The notes: generated by a model from the sequence alone, not told the origin. A stretch of DNA of 64,000 nucleotides from JAZDEY01 sp043808325 [NCBI: Candidatus Eiseniibacteriota bacterium] (GCA_043808325.1 JAZDEY010000047.1:1-64000), one strand, 5' to 3'; positions 17,431-27,700 are shown, numbered from the stretch's first letter. Numbers and translations: made by a program.

Positions 17431-17718
17431 ATGGAGGTCTGTTCTTCCTGCTGTGGGAATATGGCTGCTGACGGCAAACACCTCGGCGTCAAGTCACCAA
17501 GCGAGCTCCCCCGGCCATCTCGGGTTTCCTTAGAAGTACATGATCTTGCCGGCCGGAGGCTGTGCCGTCTGCGCTCGGCCTATATGGGCGAGGGCCGTCA
17601 CACCGTCACGTGGGATGGCAACGGAGAGGCTGGTACCCCGCTCGCAGCCTGTGCCTACTTCGTTCGCATCGAGACTGACCAACAGGTTGATGTAAGTAAA
17701 ATCGCCAGGCTTCCATAG
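17431..17718 (+). CDS. Orphan FlgD-type Ig-like C-terminal domain after the secretin
   Basis: 95 residues, starting four bases after the secretin stop. From about residue 30 the product is a nearly complete FlgD-type Ig domain: 'VSLEVHDLAGRRLCRL', then 'GEGRHTVTWDGNGEAGTPL', then 'AYFVRIETDQQVDVSKIARL'. The same domain ends the large secreted proteins at 35541, 38325 and 51123. Here it has no catalytic partner and no signal peptide in frame. Another frame over 17432-17500 encodes a hydrophobic, signal-like stretch, so a frameshifted or decayed exported gene is possible. No good ribosome-binding site is seen; it may be read by coupling to gspD. Confidence 0.55.
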   Translation: MEVCSSCCGNMAADGKHLGVKSPSELPRPSRVSLEVHDLAGRRLCRLRSAYMGEGRHTVTWDGNGEAGTPLAACAYFVRIETDQQVDVSKIARLP

Positions 17719-17973
17719 TATCAAGTGAGCACGTGAGATTCTTGGGTCCCTAGGGGAGGCCGTGACCCTCTTGGCACGTCAGCTATCGAGAGGACTTCCC
17801 GCCAGGGTCCCACAGCGCCGCGCTCTGGGACACCCGCCCGAGAAGTCAGTTGTATGTCTGGAATCTCGTCGAACTTCTCCTTGAGTAGGACACTGCTGTC
17901 CGCAGTATGTACTGCCCCTGGAGCCATTGACACCTGCTGACGCATCGTCTATGGTCGTCAGGAGGACAAGGTC

Positions 17974-19491
17974 ATGCGCGGTGGCAGCGACAGCTCTACT
18001 TCTCCCTGCAACGAGGTCGGCTCCATGAAGGCGGTCAGTCATATCTCCTCGAGACCCACGCTGCAAGTAGCTGTAGCATATATAATTGCACAGGCATTCT
18101 ATCTTCTCACGCTTGCCCCCACCGTTCTCTGGGGCGATGATGCCAAGTTTCAACGTCAGGCCTATCTTATGGATCTGGCCTCCGACCATGCCTGCGAGCA
18201 CCCTTTGTGGGTGCTCTTAGCTCATCCGTTTACCAATCTTCCGATAGGGGATGTTGCCTACCGCGTAAACTTTTTCTCTTCCCTGTGTGCAGCACTGGCT
18301 GTCGCGGTGATGTTTGCGACGTTGGCGAAGCTCACGAAATCGGGTTGGGCGGCTGCAATGGGTGCGGGTGGGCTGGCAGTCTCCCACACTTTCTGGACCC
18401 ACGCGGTAAGGACAGAGGTCTATTCGCTGAATATGCTCCTGCTGGCTATAGCCTTTTACTCACTCCTACGTGCAAGGCTCGACCGGCGCTGGCTTCTCTT
18501 GTCTGCAATTGCAGTGGGGCTGGCTGTGGACAACCACGTCATGATGTGGCTCGCCATTCTGGGGCTCGGCTTGCTGGCCATATGGAGAGTTGTCAGAGAG
18601 AAGATCGCCGCTTCGGCCTGGCTGCCTGCTCTCATACTCTTTGCATTGGTGGTCGGAGCCTATGACATGATCCTAGGACGCGTGCATGGCGTCTCTCTCA
18701 ACGTGGGTGACTACGTACCTACCGCAAAAGAGCTGGGCCTCGGGCTAGCGATGTTTGCGGTCTACATGGTTATGCAATTCCCGAGCCCTGCCTTGGTTGT
18801 GGCCGTGACGGGGGTCCGCCGGTCTTTCAGATTCCGACCTCTTGCCGTTTGCCTCCTGCTGATTCTTGTCGCCAATGTCGGCGCCGTCATGAGGTTCAGG
18901 ACGCCGGATACGTACGTATTCTACATGCTTGCCTACTTTGTTTGTGCTTTCTGGATTGCGCTGGGCTCACAGAGCCTCCTGGAACGACTCGGGCCGAGGT
19001 CGCGTTTTTCAAGACGCACGCTAGATGTGGCTTTGCTCCTCGCGACAGTGGCCATGCCGGTGGTGGTCTACATCGCGGCGCCGCGGCTGCTGCCAAGGGT
19101 CGGAATTACGGGGGGACGGCTGGGAATCAGAGAGATACCGGGGCGACCTGCGCTTGAATACTTCCTGCTGCCCTCCAAGCGCGGCTATCTTGGGGCGCGC
19201 AATTTCGCCGAAGCCGCTCTCAATGAACTGCCCGGCAATGCTGCCATAATCGCGGACCATACACTTCTGCAGCCCATGCTCTACTTGCAGGCAATAGAGA
19301 AAGCTCGCCCCGATGTGCATGCGGTGGAGGTGTTCGTGCAGGACCAAGTCGCGTTCGCCCTTACCCAGTCGAGGGAAAGGCCGGTTTACCTGGCACGAAC
19401 CGAACCTTACTATGATCTTGATGGCCTGAAGCAGCACTTCAAAGTTGTGCCCCAGGGAGTGGTATTCAGGCTTGTCCCAATAGCTGACTAA
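17974..19491 (+). CDS. DUF2723 family polytopic membrane protein
   Basis: 505 residues with about ten membrane segments. The N-terminal motif 'TVLWGDDAKFQRQAYLMDLA' followed by 'EHPLWVLLAHPFTNLPIGD' and 'VAYRVNFFSSLCAALAVAV' is the DUF2723 signature. It is related to GT-C protein O-mannosyltransferases, with acidic residues (here Asp-Asp) on the first extracytoplasmic loop. The C-terminal soluble part contains 'ALNELPGNAAIIADHTLLQP'. GGAGG lies eight bases upstream of the start. A lipid-linked sugar transferase role is inferred from fold class only. The gene stands alone, 255 bases after the secretion cluster; that gap holds no clear feature. Confidence 0.8.
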   Translation: MRGGSDSSTSPCNEVGSMKAVSHISSRPTLQVAVAYIIAQAFYLLTLAPTVLWGDDAKFQRQAYLMDLASDHACEHPLWVLLAHPFTNLPIGDVAYRVNFFSSLCAALAVAVMFATLAKLTKSGWAAAMGAGGLAVSHTFWTHAVRTEVYSLNMLLLAIAFYSLLRARLDRRWLLLSAIAVGLAVDNHVMMWLAILGLGLLAIWRVVREKIAASAWLPALILFALVVGAYDMILGRVHGVSLNVGDYVPTAKELGLGLAMFAVYMVMQFPSPALVVAVTGVRRSFRFRPLAVCLLLILVANVGAVMRFRTPDTYVFYMLAYFVCAFWIALGSQSLLERLGPRSRFSRRTLDVALLLATVAMPVVVYIAAPRLLPRVGITGGRLGIREIPGRPALEYFLLPSKRGYLGARNFAEAALNELPGNAAIIADHTLLQPMLYLQAIEKARPDVHAVEVFVQDQVAFALTQSRERPVYLARTEPYYDLDGLKQHFKVVPQGVVFRLVPIAD

Positions 19492-19721
19492 GACCTGCCG
19501 CATACGATGGGACGATCCCAACGTGGCAATGGGGAAGTGCAACTCCCATCAATGGGGACACACATCAGCGGCTTGCCTCTCTGGGAAGAACCTGTAGAAT
19601 TCCTTGATCTTCTCGGGTACACTTGCGAATATAACTTGAGTGTTCATAGCGGCGCTCTGCTGCCGGACCGTGGTGGTAGCCCACTTCCGGCTTATACGAG
19701 CTGATATGAGAGGGATCGGGG

Positions 19722-20177
19722 ATGAAGACCGTCAAGGTTCTCGTGTTCCACCCGGAGCTCTGCGAGGGTGACCGCGCCTGCGAGCGCGCCTGCTCGAAGG
19801 TGCAGTACTTCAGGTCCGATGAGGGTGGAGAGAAATCGGCATTGCGGATTACCAAGGGCAAGGGCGGCAAATTCGAGTGCACGGTCTGCAACCACTGCGG
19901 CCTTTGCGTAGATATGTGCCCTGTGCTGGCCTTGAGGAGGCTGTCATCCGGTGTGGTCACACTGAACAAGAAGGTGTGCGTCGGGTGCCAGGCCTGCGTG
20001 GCCTTCTGCCCGACGGGTGTGATGCGCCACGCGCCGGGCCACATCGTTCCCTTCAAGTGCATCTCCTGCGGTAAGTGCGTCGAGGCGTGCCCGAAGAAGG
20101 CGCTGGAGCTCGTGGAGATGCCAATTGAGGAACTGGAGCGCGAGGTCTATGCTAGGCACGGGAGGGTGTGCCCATGA
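19722..20177 (+). CDS. Polyferredoxin-like electron-transfer subunit (four [4Fe-4S])
   Basis: 151 residues with four cysteine clusters: CEGDRACERAC near the start, CTVCNHCGLCVDMCP, CVGCQACVAFCP and CISCGKCVEACP. The last three follow the CxxCxxCxxxCP ferredoxin spacing. Such four-cluster proteins are the usual small subunit beside aldehyde oxidoreductases and pass electrons from the tungsten or molybdenum site. The stop overlaps the next start as ATGA, so the pair is translationally coupled. It is cytoplasmic, with no signal peptide. Confidence 0.9.
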   Translation: MKTVKVLVFHPELCEGDRACERACSKVQYFRSDEGGEKSALRITKGKGGKFECTVCNHCGLCVDMCPVLALRRLSSGVVTLNKKVCVGCQACVAFCPTGVMRHAPGHIVPFKCISCGKCVEACPKKALELVEMPIEELEREVYARHGRVCP

Positions 20178-22537
20178 AGGGTCCCGAGAACACCATCGAG
20201 TGCGATTACAAGCCTAAGACACTGAAGACTGCCGGCGGATTCGAAACCGGAAACACACGCCACGAGTGGGACTATGCCAAGCTCAGGGCCGCGCACAAGG
20301 TTCTCGCCGAGTTCAGGTACGAGAAACGCCCGGTGGTCCGCGGTTACGCCGGCCGCACACTCTACGTCAACCTCACCAGGAACGAGATAGCCGAGAGGCC
20401 CGTGACCGATGAGATGAAGAGGCAGTTCACCGGCGGCAAGGGCTTCGACCTCAAGCTGCTTTACGACGCTATCAAGCCTTCGACCAGGTGGGACAGCGAG
20501 GAGAACGATCTGGTGCTCGCTGCTGGACCGCTCTGCGGCACGACGCAGTATTCCGGCATGGGCAAGTGCCTTGCTGCCACCGTCTCGCCCCTGACTAACA
20601 TAGTCTGCGACTCCAACGCCGGCGGGTACTTCGCCCCTTACCTCAAGTTCGCGGGCTTCGACGCCATCGAAATCCAGGGGAAAGCCAGGGAGGACGTGGC
20701 GGTTGTAGTCGATGGAAATGAGGGTGTGGTGAGGATCGAGACTGCGCCTCTGGAGGAGGTCAACTCCCATCTCCTGGCGGAGCAGCTCACGCACATGTAC
20801 GCCGTTGCGGACACCGATGCCGCGAGGCAGAACGTTGCCGTCGTCTCCTCCGGGAAGGGTGCGGAGCACTCTTACTGGGGCTGCCTCAATATATCGTTCT
20901 ACGATCCGAGGAGGAAGGTGGCAAGGCTCAAGCAGCACGGGCGCGGCGGACTGGGCACGGTATTTAGAGACAAGAAACTCAAAGCCCTGGTCGCGAGGAT
21001 CGAGAAGATGGACGGCCTCTCGAACGATCCTGCCGACCCCGAACTGATTGTAGCTGCCGGGATAAGACACCACACCGAGATGCGGGACCTTGACTCCCAC
21101 CAGTGCTGTATGCGCGAGGTTGGAACAGGGAACATCGTCGAGGTCATGGATGCCTATGACCTCTTGCCCGTCGAGAACTATAGATTCGGCTCATCGCCCA
21201 AGGCGTCGAACCTCCATTCCAAGCACTTCTACAAGCGATTCACTCAGGTCATACCCGACGGTTGCTGGTTCGGCTGCACGATGGCGTGCGCCAAGGTCGT
21301 GGACGGCTTCACCGTTATGACCGGCCCTTACAAGGGGATGAGATTCTCGGTCGATGGGCCCGAGTACGAGAACTCGGGCGGGTGCGCCAACATGGGTATC
21401 TTTGACCCCGACTGGGTCATAGAGTGGAACTTCTACTGCGACTCGTACGGCATCGACACCATATCCTTAGCTACCGGCATGGCGTTCTACATGGAGATGT
21501 ACGAGTACGGGATCCTGAACAAGGAGCGGTGTGCGGGCCTCGAGCTGGTATGGGGGAACGGGGAGGCGGTCCTGGAGTTCCTGCACCGGGTCGCGCAGGG
21601 CGACAAGCACGAATTCATTCAATTCGCGGCAAAAGGCGTTCGCAGAACCAAGGATTGGCTCATTGCGAAGGGATGGGGCGATCCCGTCTTGATCGAGAAC
21701 TGCGGCATGGAGAACAAGGGGCTCGAGTTCTCCGAGTATGTGTCCAAGGAGTCGCTGGCGCAGCAGGGCGGCTACGGCCTGACGAACAAGGGGCCGCAGC
21801 ACGACGAGGCCTGGCTGATCTTTATGGACATGGTCAACAAGCAGATACCTACGTTCAAGGACAAGGCGGAGGCGCTCCACTACTTCCCGATGTGGCGGAC
21901 GTGGTTTGGGCTGGTGGGGCTCTGCAAGCTGCCCTGGAACGACATAACTCCCGTGTCGAACGCGCAGACGAAGGAGCCGGCGAAGGTACCCGAACACCTG
22001 CAGAACTACGCGGACGTAATGAGCGGCACGCTGGGTGAGGACATCAAGCCGCAGGACCTGGTCGACATGAGCGAGCGAGTATATAACTTCCAGCGCTCGA
22101 TGAACGTCTGGATGGGCCGCGGCATGCGCTGGGATGATCGGATACCGTTCCGAGCGAAGGGCCCGGTGACCGAGATGGAGTACCTGTCGAGGCAGGAGCG
22201 CTATGACAAGCAGCTCCTTGAGAAGGGGCTCACGACCAAGGAGGCGTTGGCTAAGATGAGCGTGTTCGAGAAGCGCAATCTGCTGGCCTCTTACCGTGAC
22301 GACCAGTATGAGAAGCTCACCGACGCTGTTTACCACAGGCGCGGTTGGACGCCCAATGGGATCCCAACGCCGCAGAAGATGCGGGCGCTGGGCTTCGGCG
22401 GGTACAAGGACCTCCTCGAGATGCTCCAGAAGAAGATCGACGAGGATGAGAGGGCGGGGCTCAACAGGTGGGGCGGCAATTATGGCAAGGACGAGAGCCC
22501 GCCCATCAACGAACTCAGGTACTGGGAGAAATGGTGA
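20174..22537 (+). CDS. Aldehyde:ferredoxin oxidoreductase family protein (W/Mo-pterin)
   Basis: 787 residues from the ATG at 20174, with GGGAGG upstream. The N-terminal AFOR domain shows 'GGKGFDLKLLYDAI', 'LAAGPLCGTTQYSGMGKCLA' and 'KQHGRGGLGTVFRDKKLKAL'. The [4Fe-4S] ligands read as Cys364-x3-Cys368-x3-Cys372 in 'DGCWFGCTMACAKVVDGF', plus Cys584 in 'GLVGLCKLPWND'. The family binds a bis-pyranopterin tungsten or molybdenum site and oxidises aldehydes or reduces acids. Usual members are about 600-650 residues; this one is longer, with about 200 residues after the last cluster cysteine. The true substrate cannot be told from sequence. It shares an operon with a polyferredoxin, a ThiF-like E1 and a ThiS-like carrier. 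Confidence 0.9.
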   Translation: MKGPENTIECDYKPKTLKTAGGFETGNTRHEWDYAKLRAAHKVLAEFRYEKRPVVRGYAGRTLYVNLTRNEIAERPVTDEMKRQFTGGKGFDLKLLYDAIKPSTRWDSEENDLVLAAGPLCGTTQYSGMGKCLAATVSPLTNIVCDSNAGGYFAPYLKFAGFDAIEIQGKAREDVAVVVDGNEGVVRIETAPLEEVNSHLLAEQLTHMYAVADTDAARQNVAVVSSGKGAEHSYWGCLNISFYDPRRKVARLKQHGRGGLGTVFRDKKLKALVARIEKMDGLSNDPADPELIVAAGIRHHTEMRDLDSHQCCMREVGTGNIVEVMDAYDLLPVENYRFGSSPKASNLHSKHFYKRFTQVIPDGCWFGCTMACAKVVDGFTVMTGPYKGMRFSVDGPEYENSGGCANMGIFDPDWVIEWNFYCDSYGIDTISLATGMAFYMEMYEYGILNKERCAGLELVWGNGEAVLEFLHRVAQGDKHEFIQFAAKGVRRTKDWLIAKGWGDPVLIENCGMENKGLEFSEYVSKESLAQQGGYGLTNKGPQHDEAWLIFMDMVNKQIPTFKDKAEALHYFPMWRTWFGLVGLCKLPWNDITPVSNAQTKEPAKVPEHLQNYADVMSGTLGEDIKPQDLVDMSERVYNFQRSMNVWMGRGMRWDDRIPFRAKGPVTEMEYLSRQERYDKQLLEKGLTTKEALAKMSVFEKRNLLASYRDDQYEKLTDAVYHRRGWTPNGIPTPQKMRALGFGGYKDLLEMLQKKIDEDERAGLNRWGGNYGKDESPPINELRYWEKW

Positions 22538-22538
22538 G

Positions 22539-23141
22539 ATGAAAGACGCGGAGAAAGCGAAGCTCGAAGCAAGGCTCCTCAGGGCCTCGGTCGGCATCGC
22601 AGGCGCGGGCGGGCTCGGCTCCAACGCGGCCGTGGCACTGGCGCGGGCGGGCGTCGGGCATCTCGTCATCGTGGACGACGACAAGGTGGAGAAGAAGAAC
22701 CTCACTCGCCAGTACTACTTCCTTGACCAGGTCGGGACGCTCAAGGTTGAGGCTTTGAAGGCAAACATCGAGCGCGCGGTCGAGGGGGTTAAGGTTGATG
22801 CCGTCGCGAAGAGGCTCGTACCAGGACAAATGGCCGCGCCTTTTAAGGACGTAGATGTGGTTGTGGAGGCTCTCGACAACGCCGAAACCAAGACTCGGTT
22901 CGTCCAGGAAGTGCTTAGGGATCTCCCTGGAAAGCCGGTGGTCGCGGCCTCGGGGGTCGCGGGATGGGGTGGGTGCGAGAGGATCGAGCTCAAGAGATTT
23001 GCGCCGCTTCATCTGGTGAGGGACAAGCGCGCCAAGTCGAGCGACGAGGGCGTGCTCCTCGCGCCGAAGGTCTGCACGATGGCTAACATGCAGGCCAACG
23101 TGGTGCTGGAGATACTGCTGGGGGCCGAGCATGTCGATTGA
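22539..23141 (+). CDS. ThiF family 2-like E1 adenylyltransferase
   Basis: 200 residues from the ATG at 22539, one base after the oxidoreductase stop. The Rossmann ATP motif is GAGGLGSN, followed by 'VALARAGVGHLVIVDDDKVE' and 'NLTRQYYFLDQVGTLKVEAL'. The tail has the 'DVVVEALDNAETKTRFV' region. The short length and lack of the paired CxxC zinc site match the shorter ThiF-family-2 group rather than MoeB. E1 proteins adenylate the C-terminal glycine of a ThiS or MoaD carrier. It overlaps the carrier gene by 11 bases and so probably acts on it, supplying sulfur for the pterin cofactor or another thio-product. Confidence 0.85.
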   Translation: MKDAEKAKLEARLLRASVGIAGAGGLGSNAAVALARAGVGHLVIVDDDKVEKKNLTRQYYFLDQVGTLKVEALKANIERAVEGVKVDAVAKRLVPGQMAAPFKDVDVVVEALDNAETKTRFVQEVLRDLPGKPVVAASGVAGWGGCERIELKRFAPLHLVRDKRAKSSDEGVLLAPKVCTMANMQANVVLEILLGAEHVD

Positions 23142-23331
23142 TGTGAACAGCGAGGCCATCCCCTACATCAAGGATGAGACAATCTCCGAGCTGCTTGCGC
23201 GCATGAACTACGTCTTCCCGATGCTGGTGGTGGTTGTGGACGGGAAGATAATACAGGAAACGGAGTTCAAATCCGCGAAGTTCGAAGACGGGGCGAAGAT
23301 CGAGGTCATCCACCTCACGAGCGGGGGATGA
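23131..23331 (+). CDS. ThiS/MoaD-like sulfur carrier protein
   Basis: 66 residues, ending exactly in Gly-Gly (HLTSGG), the hallmark of a thiocarboxylate carrier. The body has the ubiquitin-like pattern 'ISELLARMNYVFPMLVVVVD' and 'FEDGAKIEVIHL'. The ATG overlaps the ThiF-like gene by 11 bases. Its cluster with an aldehyde oxidoreductase favours a role in pyranopterin dithiolene synthesis (MoaD-like), although its sequence is closer in style to ThiS. It is the last gene of the four-gene operon. Confidence 0.87.
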   Translation: MSIDVNSEAIPYIKDETISELLARMNYVFPMLVVVVDGKIIQETEFKSAKFEDGAKIEVIHLTSGG

Positions 23332-23604
23332 GCACGGTCTCGGACGGCTGCTGCTTAGACTTGCCGCGAACTGCCTGACTATTCCGCTCGTCAATGCGTC
23401 AGCTCACATTATCATATCCGTATGCCCCTGCGGCAGAAGTCAATCTTGGCGATCCGGAAGCGGCCAGTGTACGTGGGCCCCGGTCTGTTGCGATAAGGAG
23501 CCCCCCGTGCTAACTTAATCCGGTCCGACCATCATATTGATCTGCGGCCTTGCCTTGGATTAGGCAGGGGACAAGAGACGGAAACGCCGGAAAGTAGGGA
23601 AGGA

Positions 23605-24789
23605 ATGATGAAGATGATGAAGCCCAACGTCTTCACTGCATTCGTTATCGCTGCGGCGGTCGCCTTGGCGGCCGGATGTACAAAGAAGAGCCAACGCACC
23701 GGCCCACCGGCCGTCCCCGTGATCGCGGCGGATGCCGTATCGATGGATGTCCCGGTCGAGTTGACCTCGATCGGAACTGTCGAAGCTTTCAATAGTGTAG
23801 CTGTCACAGCTCGCGCGAGCGGCCAGCTCATGCGCGTGGGGCTGAACGAAGGCCAGGATGTTAAGAAAGGTGACTTCCTTTTCCAGATCGACCCTGCTCC
23901 CTATCAGGCTACTCTCGACGAGGCCCAGGCCAATCTCGAGCGGGACCGTGCGAGGCTCGTGAGCGCGGAGGCGGACGGGGCCCGCTACGCCGAACTCATC
24001 AAGAAGGGCTACGTCACCCAGGAGGAATATGACCGGGTCGCATCTACTGCGGCCGCAGCCAAGGCGACGGTCCAGGCCGACGACGCCGCCGCGAGGGGAG
24101 CGCGCCTTAATCTTGACTATTGCACGATCCTCGCGCCTATTGCGGGCCGCACGGGCAGCCTCCTTGTGAAATCGGGGAATATGGTCACCCCCAGCATCTC
24201 CAATCCGCTGGTCACGATCAATCAGATGGTTCCCATCTATGTGAGGTTCACGATTCCCGAGCAGCAACTGCCCCAGGTCCGCCGCTATGCCCAAGAGGGG
24301 ACCCTCGCGGTCGAGGCCTCAATCCCATCGGATTCGACCAAGGTGGTTGGCGGCAAACTTACCTTCATCAATAATACCGTTGACCGCGAGACGGGTACGG
24401 TCTTGCTCAAGGCAACCTTCCCAAACGAGAATATGGCACTGTGGCCGGGCCAATTTGTTCAGGTGGTTCTCGTTCTCAAGACCCAGGCAAGTGCGACGGT
24501 GGTTCCCGCGGCGGCGGTGCAACCGTCGCAGCAGGGGGACTATATCTACGTGATCAAGCCCGATAGCACGGCCGAACTGCGCTCCGTGGTTCAGGGGGTC
24601 AAACTCGACGATAAAGTCGTCATCCTGAAAGGAGTCCAGCCTGGGGAGAGGGTGGTGACCGATGGGCAGCTTCGGCTTGTGCCCGGGGCGAAGGTTGCGG
24701 TCAAGACCGGGCTGGTTCCCGGCACGCCTGGCAGCGCACCCGCGGCGGGGCGTGGAGAAGCCTCTCCGGGCGGGGCCACAGCGCGATGA
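23605..24789 (+). CDS. RND efflux periplasmic adaptor (MFP), lipoprotein
   Basis: 394 residues. The signal peptide ends in LAAGC with Cys25, so it is a lipoprotein like AcrA. The adaptor plan is clear: 'VTARASGQLMRVGLNEGQDVKKGDFLFQ' (lipoyl part), a coiled hairpin at about 110-150, 'CTILAPIAGRTGSLLVKSGNM' and the beta-barrel and membrane-proximal region. The C-terminus is Gly/Ala-rich. Five Met codons crowd the start, so the exact start is uncertain within a few residues. It overlaps the pump gene by ATGA. No outer-membrane channel gene follows, so it probably uses a TolC-type channel encoded elsewhere, such as the one at 43893. Confidence 0.93.
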   Translation: MMKMMKPNVFTAFVIAAAVALAAGCTKKSQRTGPPAVPVIAADAVSMDVPVELTSIGTVEAFNSVAVTARASGQLMRVGLNEGQDVKKGDFLFQIDPAPYQATLDEAQANLERDRARLVSAEADGARYAELIKKGYVTQEEYDRVASTAAAAKATVQADDAAARGARLNLDYCTILAPIAGRTGSLLVKSGNMVTPSISNPLVTINQMVPIYVRFTIPEQQLPQVRRYAQEGTLAVEASIPSDSTKVVGGKLTFINNTVDRETGTVLLKATFPNENMALWPGQFVQVVLVLKTQASATVVPAAAVQPSQQGDYIYVIKPDSTAELRSVVQGVKLDDKVVILKGVQPGERVVTDGQLRLVPGAKVAVKTGLVPGTPGSAPAAGRGEASPGGATAR

Positions 24790-27700
24790 ACCTCTCTGAC
24801 ATCTTCATCCGCCGCCCGGTGATGACTACCCTGGTGATGCTGGGGATTCTGCTGTTCGGCTTGATCGCCTATCGGCAGCTTCCAGTCAATGATCTGCCGA
24901 ACGTCGATTTTCCGACCATTTCAGTAAGTGCGGGTCTTCCGGGCGCGACGCCGCAGACCATGGCATCGGCCGTTGCGACTCCGCTGGAGAAGCAGTTCTC
25001 GACAATCGCGGGAGTCGTATCGATGAGCTCGACCAACAGGGCGGGCTCGACCCAGATCACGTTGCAATTCGATCTCAGTCGCGACATCGATGGCGCCGCG
25101 CAGGACGTCCAATCGGCAATCGCGGTCGTTCAGCGCCAGCTGCCTCCGGGGATGCCCTCGGCCCCGTCCTATCGAAAGGTCAACCCGGCCGATCAGCCGA
25201 TCCTCTTCATTGCGCTCACGTCGCCCACTCTGCCGCTCTATACCCTGGATGAATATGCCGAAGGGATGCTTGCGCAGCAGATCTCGATGGTCACCGGGGT
25301 CGCTCAGGTGCAGGTATTCGGTTCGCAGAAGTACGCGGTTCGGGTTCAGTTGGATCCCAATCGTCTCGCCAGCCGAGGGATCGGCATCGACGATGTTCAG
25401 ACTGCGATCAGGAACGCGAACGTCAACCTGCCGACCGGCACGCTCGACGGGGCCACCAGGTCGTACACGATCCAGGCGAGCGGGCAGCTCCTTGCCGCCG
25501 CGGCATATAGGGGCATCATCGTAGCCTACCGGAACGGGTACCCCGTGCGCCTGGAAGACCTGGGCGATGTGCTCGATAGCGTCCAGAATGACAAGAATGC
25601 CGCCTGGTTCGTGGACAAGCGCGGCATGATTCTGGCGGTCCAACGCCAGCCTGGGACCAATACGGTGGAAGTCGCCAAGGCGGTGAAAGCGATCCTGCCG
25701 AGCTTCAGCGCGAAGTTGCCTGCCTCTGTCCGAATGCAGGTGCTTTTCGACCGCTCTGAGTCGATCCGGGCTTCGGTGGCCGACGTGAAGAATACGCTCC
25801 TGATCGCGCTGGTGCTGGTGATCCTGGTGATCTTCCTCTTCCTGCGAAACCTCTCGGCGACGGTGATTCCCTCGCTTGCTCTGCCGATGTCGCTGATAGG
25901 CACCTTCGCCTTGATGTGGCGTCTGGGCTATACCCTGGATAACCTCTCGCTGATGGCACTCACCCTGTCGATCGGTTTTGTGGTGGACGACGCGATCGTT
26001 ATGCTCGAGAACATCGTGCGGCACCTGGAGATGGGGGAGAAGCCGCTTGAGGCCGCCTTTAACGGGTCCCGTGAGATTAGCTTCACGATTCTCTCGATGA
26101 CGCTCGCTTTGGTCGCGGTATTTATCCCGATCATGTTCATGGGTGGGATCATTGGGCGTCTCTTCCGCGAGTTCGCGGTCACGATTGCAGTTGCGATCCT
26201 GATCTCCGGTCTGGTCTCTCTGAGCTTGACCCCGATGCTCTCGAGCCGCTTCCTGCGCGCGTCGCGCGAAGCTCACCACGGCAGGTTCTACGCGGTGACC
26301 GAACGCTGGTTTAAAAGGATGCTCGCGGGGTACGAACGCGGGCTCAGGTGGTCGATCGGTCATATGCGTTTCACTCTAGGTTACTCGATTGTGATCCTGG
26401 TGCTGACCGTCCTGCTCTTTGTGAAGATCCCCAAGGGTTTCTTCCCGAGCCAGGATACGGGGCGGATCACAGGTACGACACAGGCACAGGAAGGGATATC
26501 GTTCGATGCGATGGTGCAGCACCAGCAGGCGGCGGCGGCGGTAGTCGCGGCCGATCCTAACGTCGAGGCCTTCATGTCCAGCGTCGGGTCGTCAAATCAA
26601 GGCAACCTTATGATCCGTTTGACCTCGCGGTCCAAGCGGAAGCTCAATCCCGACCAGGTGATCCAGGAGCTGCGACGGAAGCTGGCGCAGATCCCCGGAC
26701 TCAACGTGTTCCTGCAGAACCCTCCGCCGATATCGTTCGGGTCATTCCAGTCCCGGAGTCAATACCAATACGCGCTCCAGGGGACGGATACCGATCAGCT
26801 CTATCGCGTGGCGCAGCAGATGACTGAGCGGGTGCGAGGCCTCAAAGCGCTCCAGGACGTCACGAGCGACCTCTTGGTTCGAAACCCACAGGTCAACGTG
26901 GTCATCGACCGTGACAAGGCGGCAGCGCTCGGGGTCACGGTCAATCAGATCGAATCGGCGCTGGCGGGCGCGTACGCCTCAGGGCAGGTCTCAACCATCT
27001 ACGCACCCAATGACGAGTACTGGGTGATCCTTGAGCTTCTGCCGCAGTACCAGATGGACCCGGCGAACCTGTCGTCCTTGTATATTCACTCCGCTAACGG
27101 CCAGATGGTGCCTTTGCGCGCTGTCGCCGATATCACCCAGAGCATCGGGCCGGCTTCGGTAAACCATCTGGGGCAATTTCCCGCAGTGACCATCTCGTTC
27201 AATCTTGCCCCAGGTGCGGCGCTGGGGACCGCACTCGCCGAGGTTACACAGATTGGGCGCGAGGTCCTGCCCGAGAACATCAGTGCCAGCTTCCAGGGGA
27301 CGGCACAAGCCTTCCAGTCCTCGATGCACGGCCTCGGGATTCTGCTGGTGGTGGCGATTCTGGTGATCTACCTGGTACTGGGGATTCTCTACGAGAGTTT
27401 CATCCACCCGGTCACAATTCTTTCGGCGCTCCCATTTGCGGGCTTCGGCGCGCTGGTAACGCTTCTGATCTTCAATGTCCAACTGACCATCTATTCGTTC
27501 GTCGGCGTCATCATGCTGGTCGGCCTTGTAAAGAAGAACGGAATCATGATGATCGACTTTGCTCTTGATGCTCAGCGTAATGAGGGGAAGACCCCGCGCG
27601 ACGCGATCTGCCAAGCCTGCCTGATCCGGTTCCGGCCGATCATGATGACCACGATGTCGGCGCTCGCGGGAACGTTGCCGATCGCAATCGGCTTTGGTGC

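Noticed and set aside
23545-23572. Weak hairpin (CCTTGCCT with AGGCAGGG) before the RND adaptor
   Set aside because: One mismatch, no T-run and no conserved context; too weak to call a terminator or riboswitch.
24921-26363. A 480-residue frame opposite the first RND pump
   Set aside because: Charged, His/Arg-rich composition typical of an antisense shadow; the sense strand encodes an intact pump.
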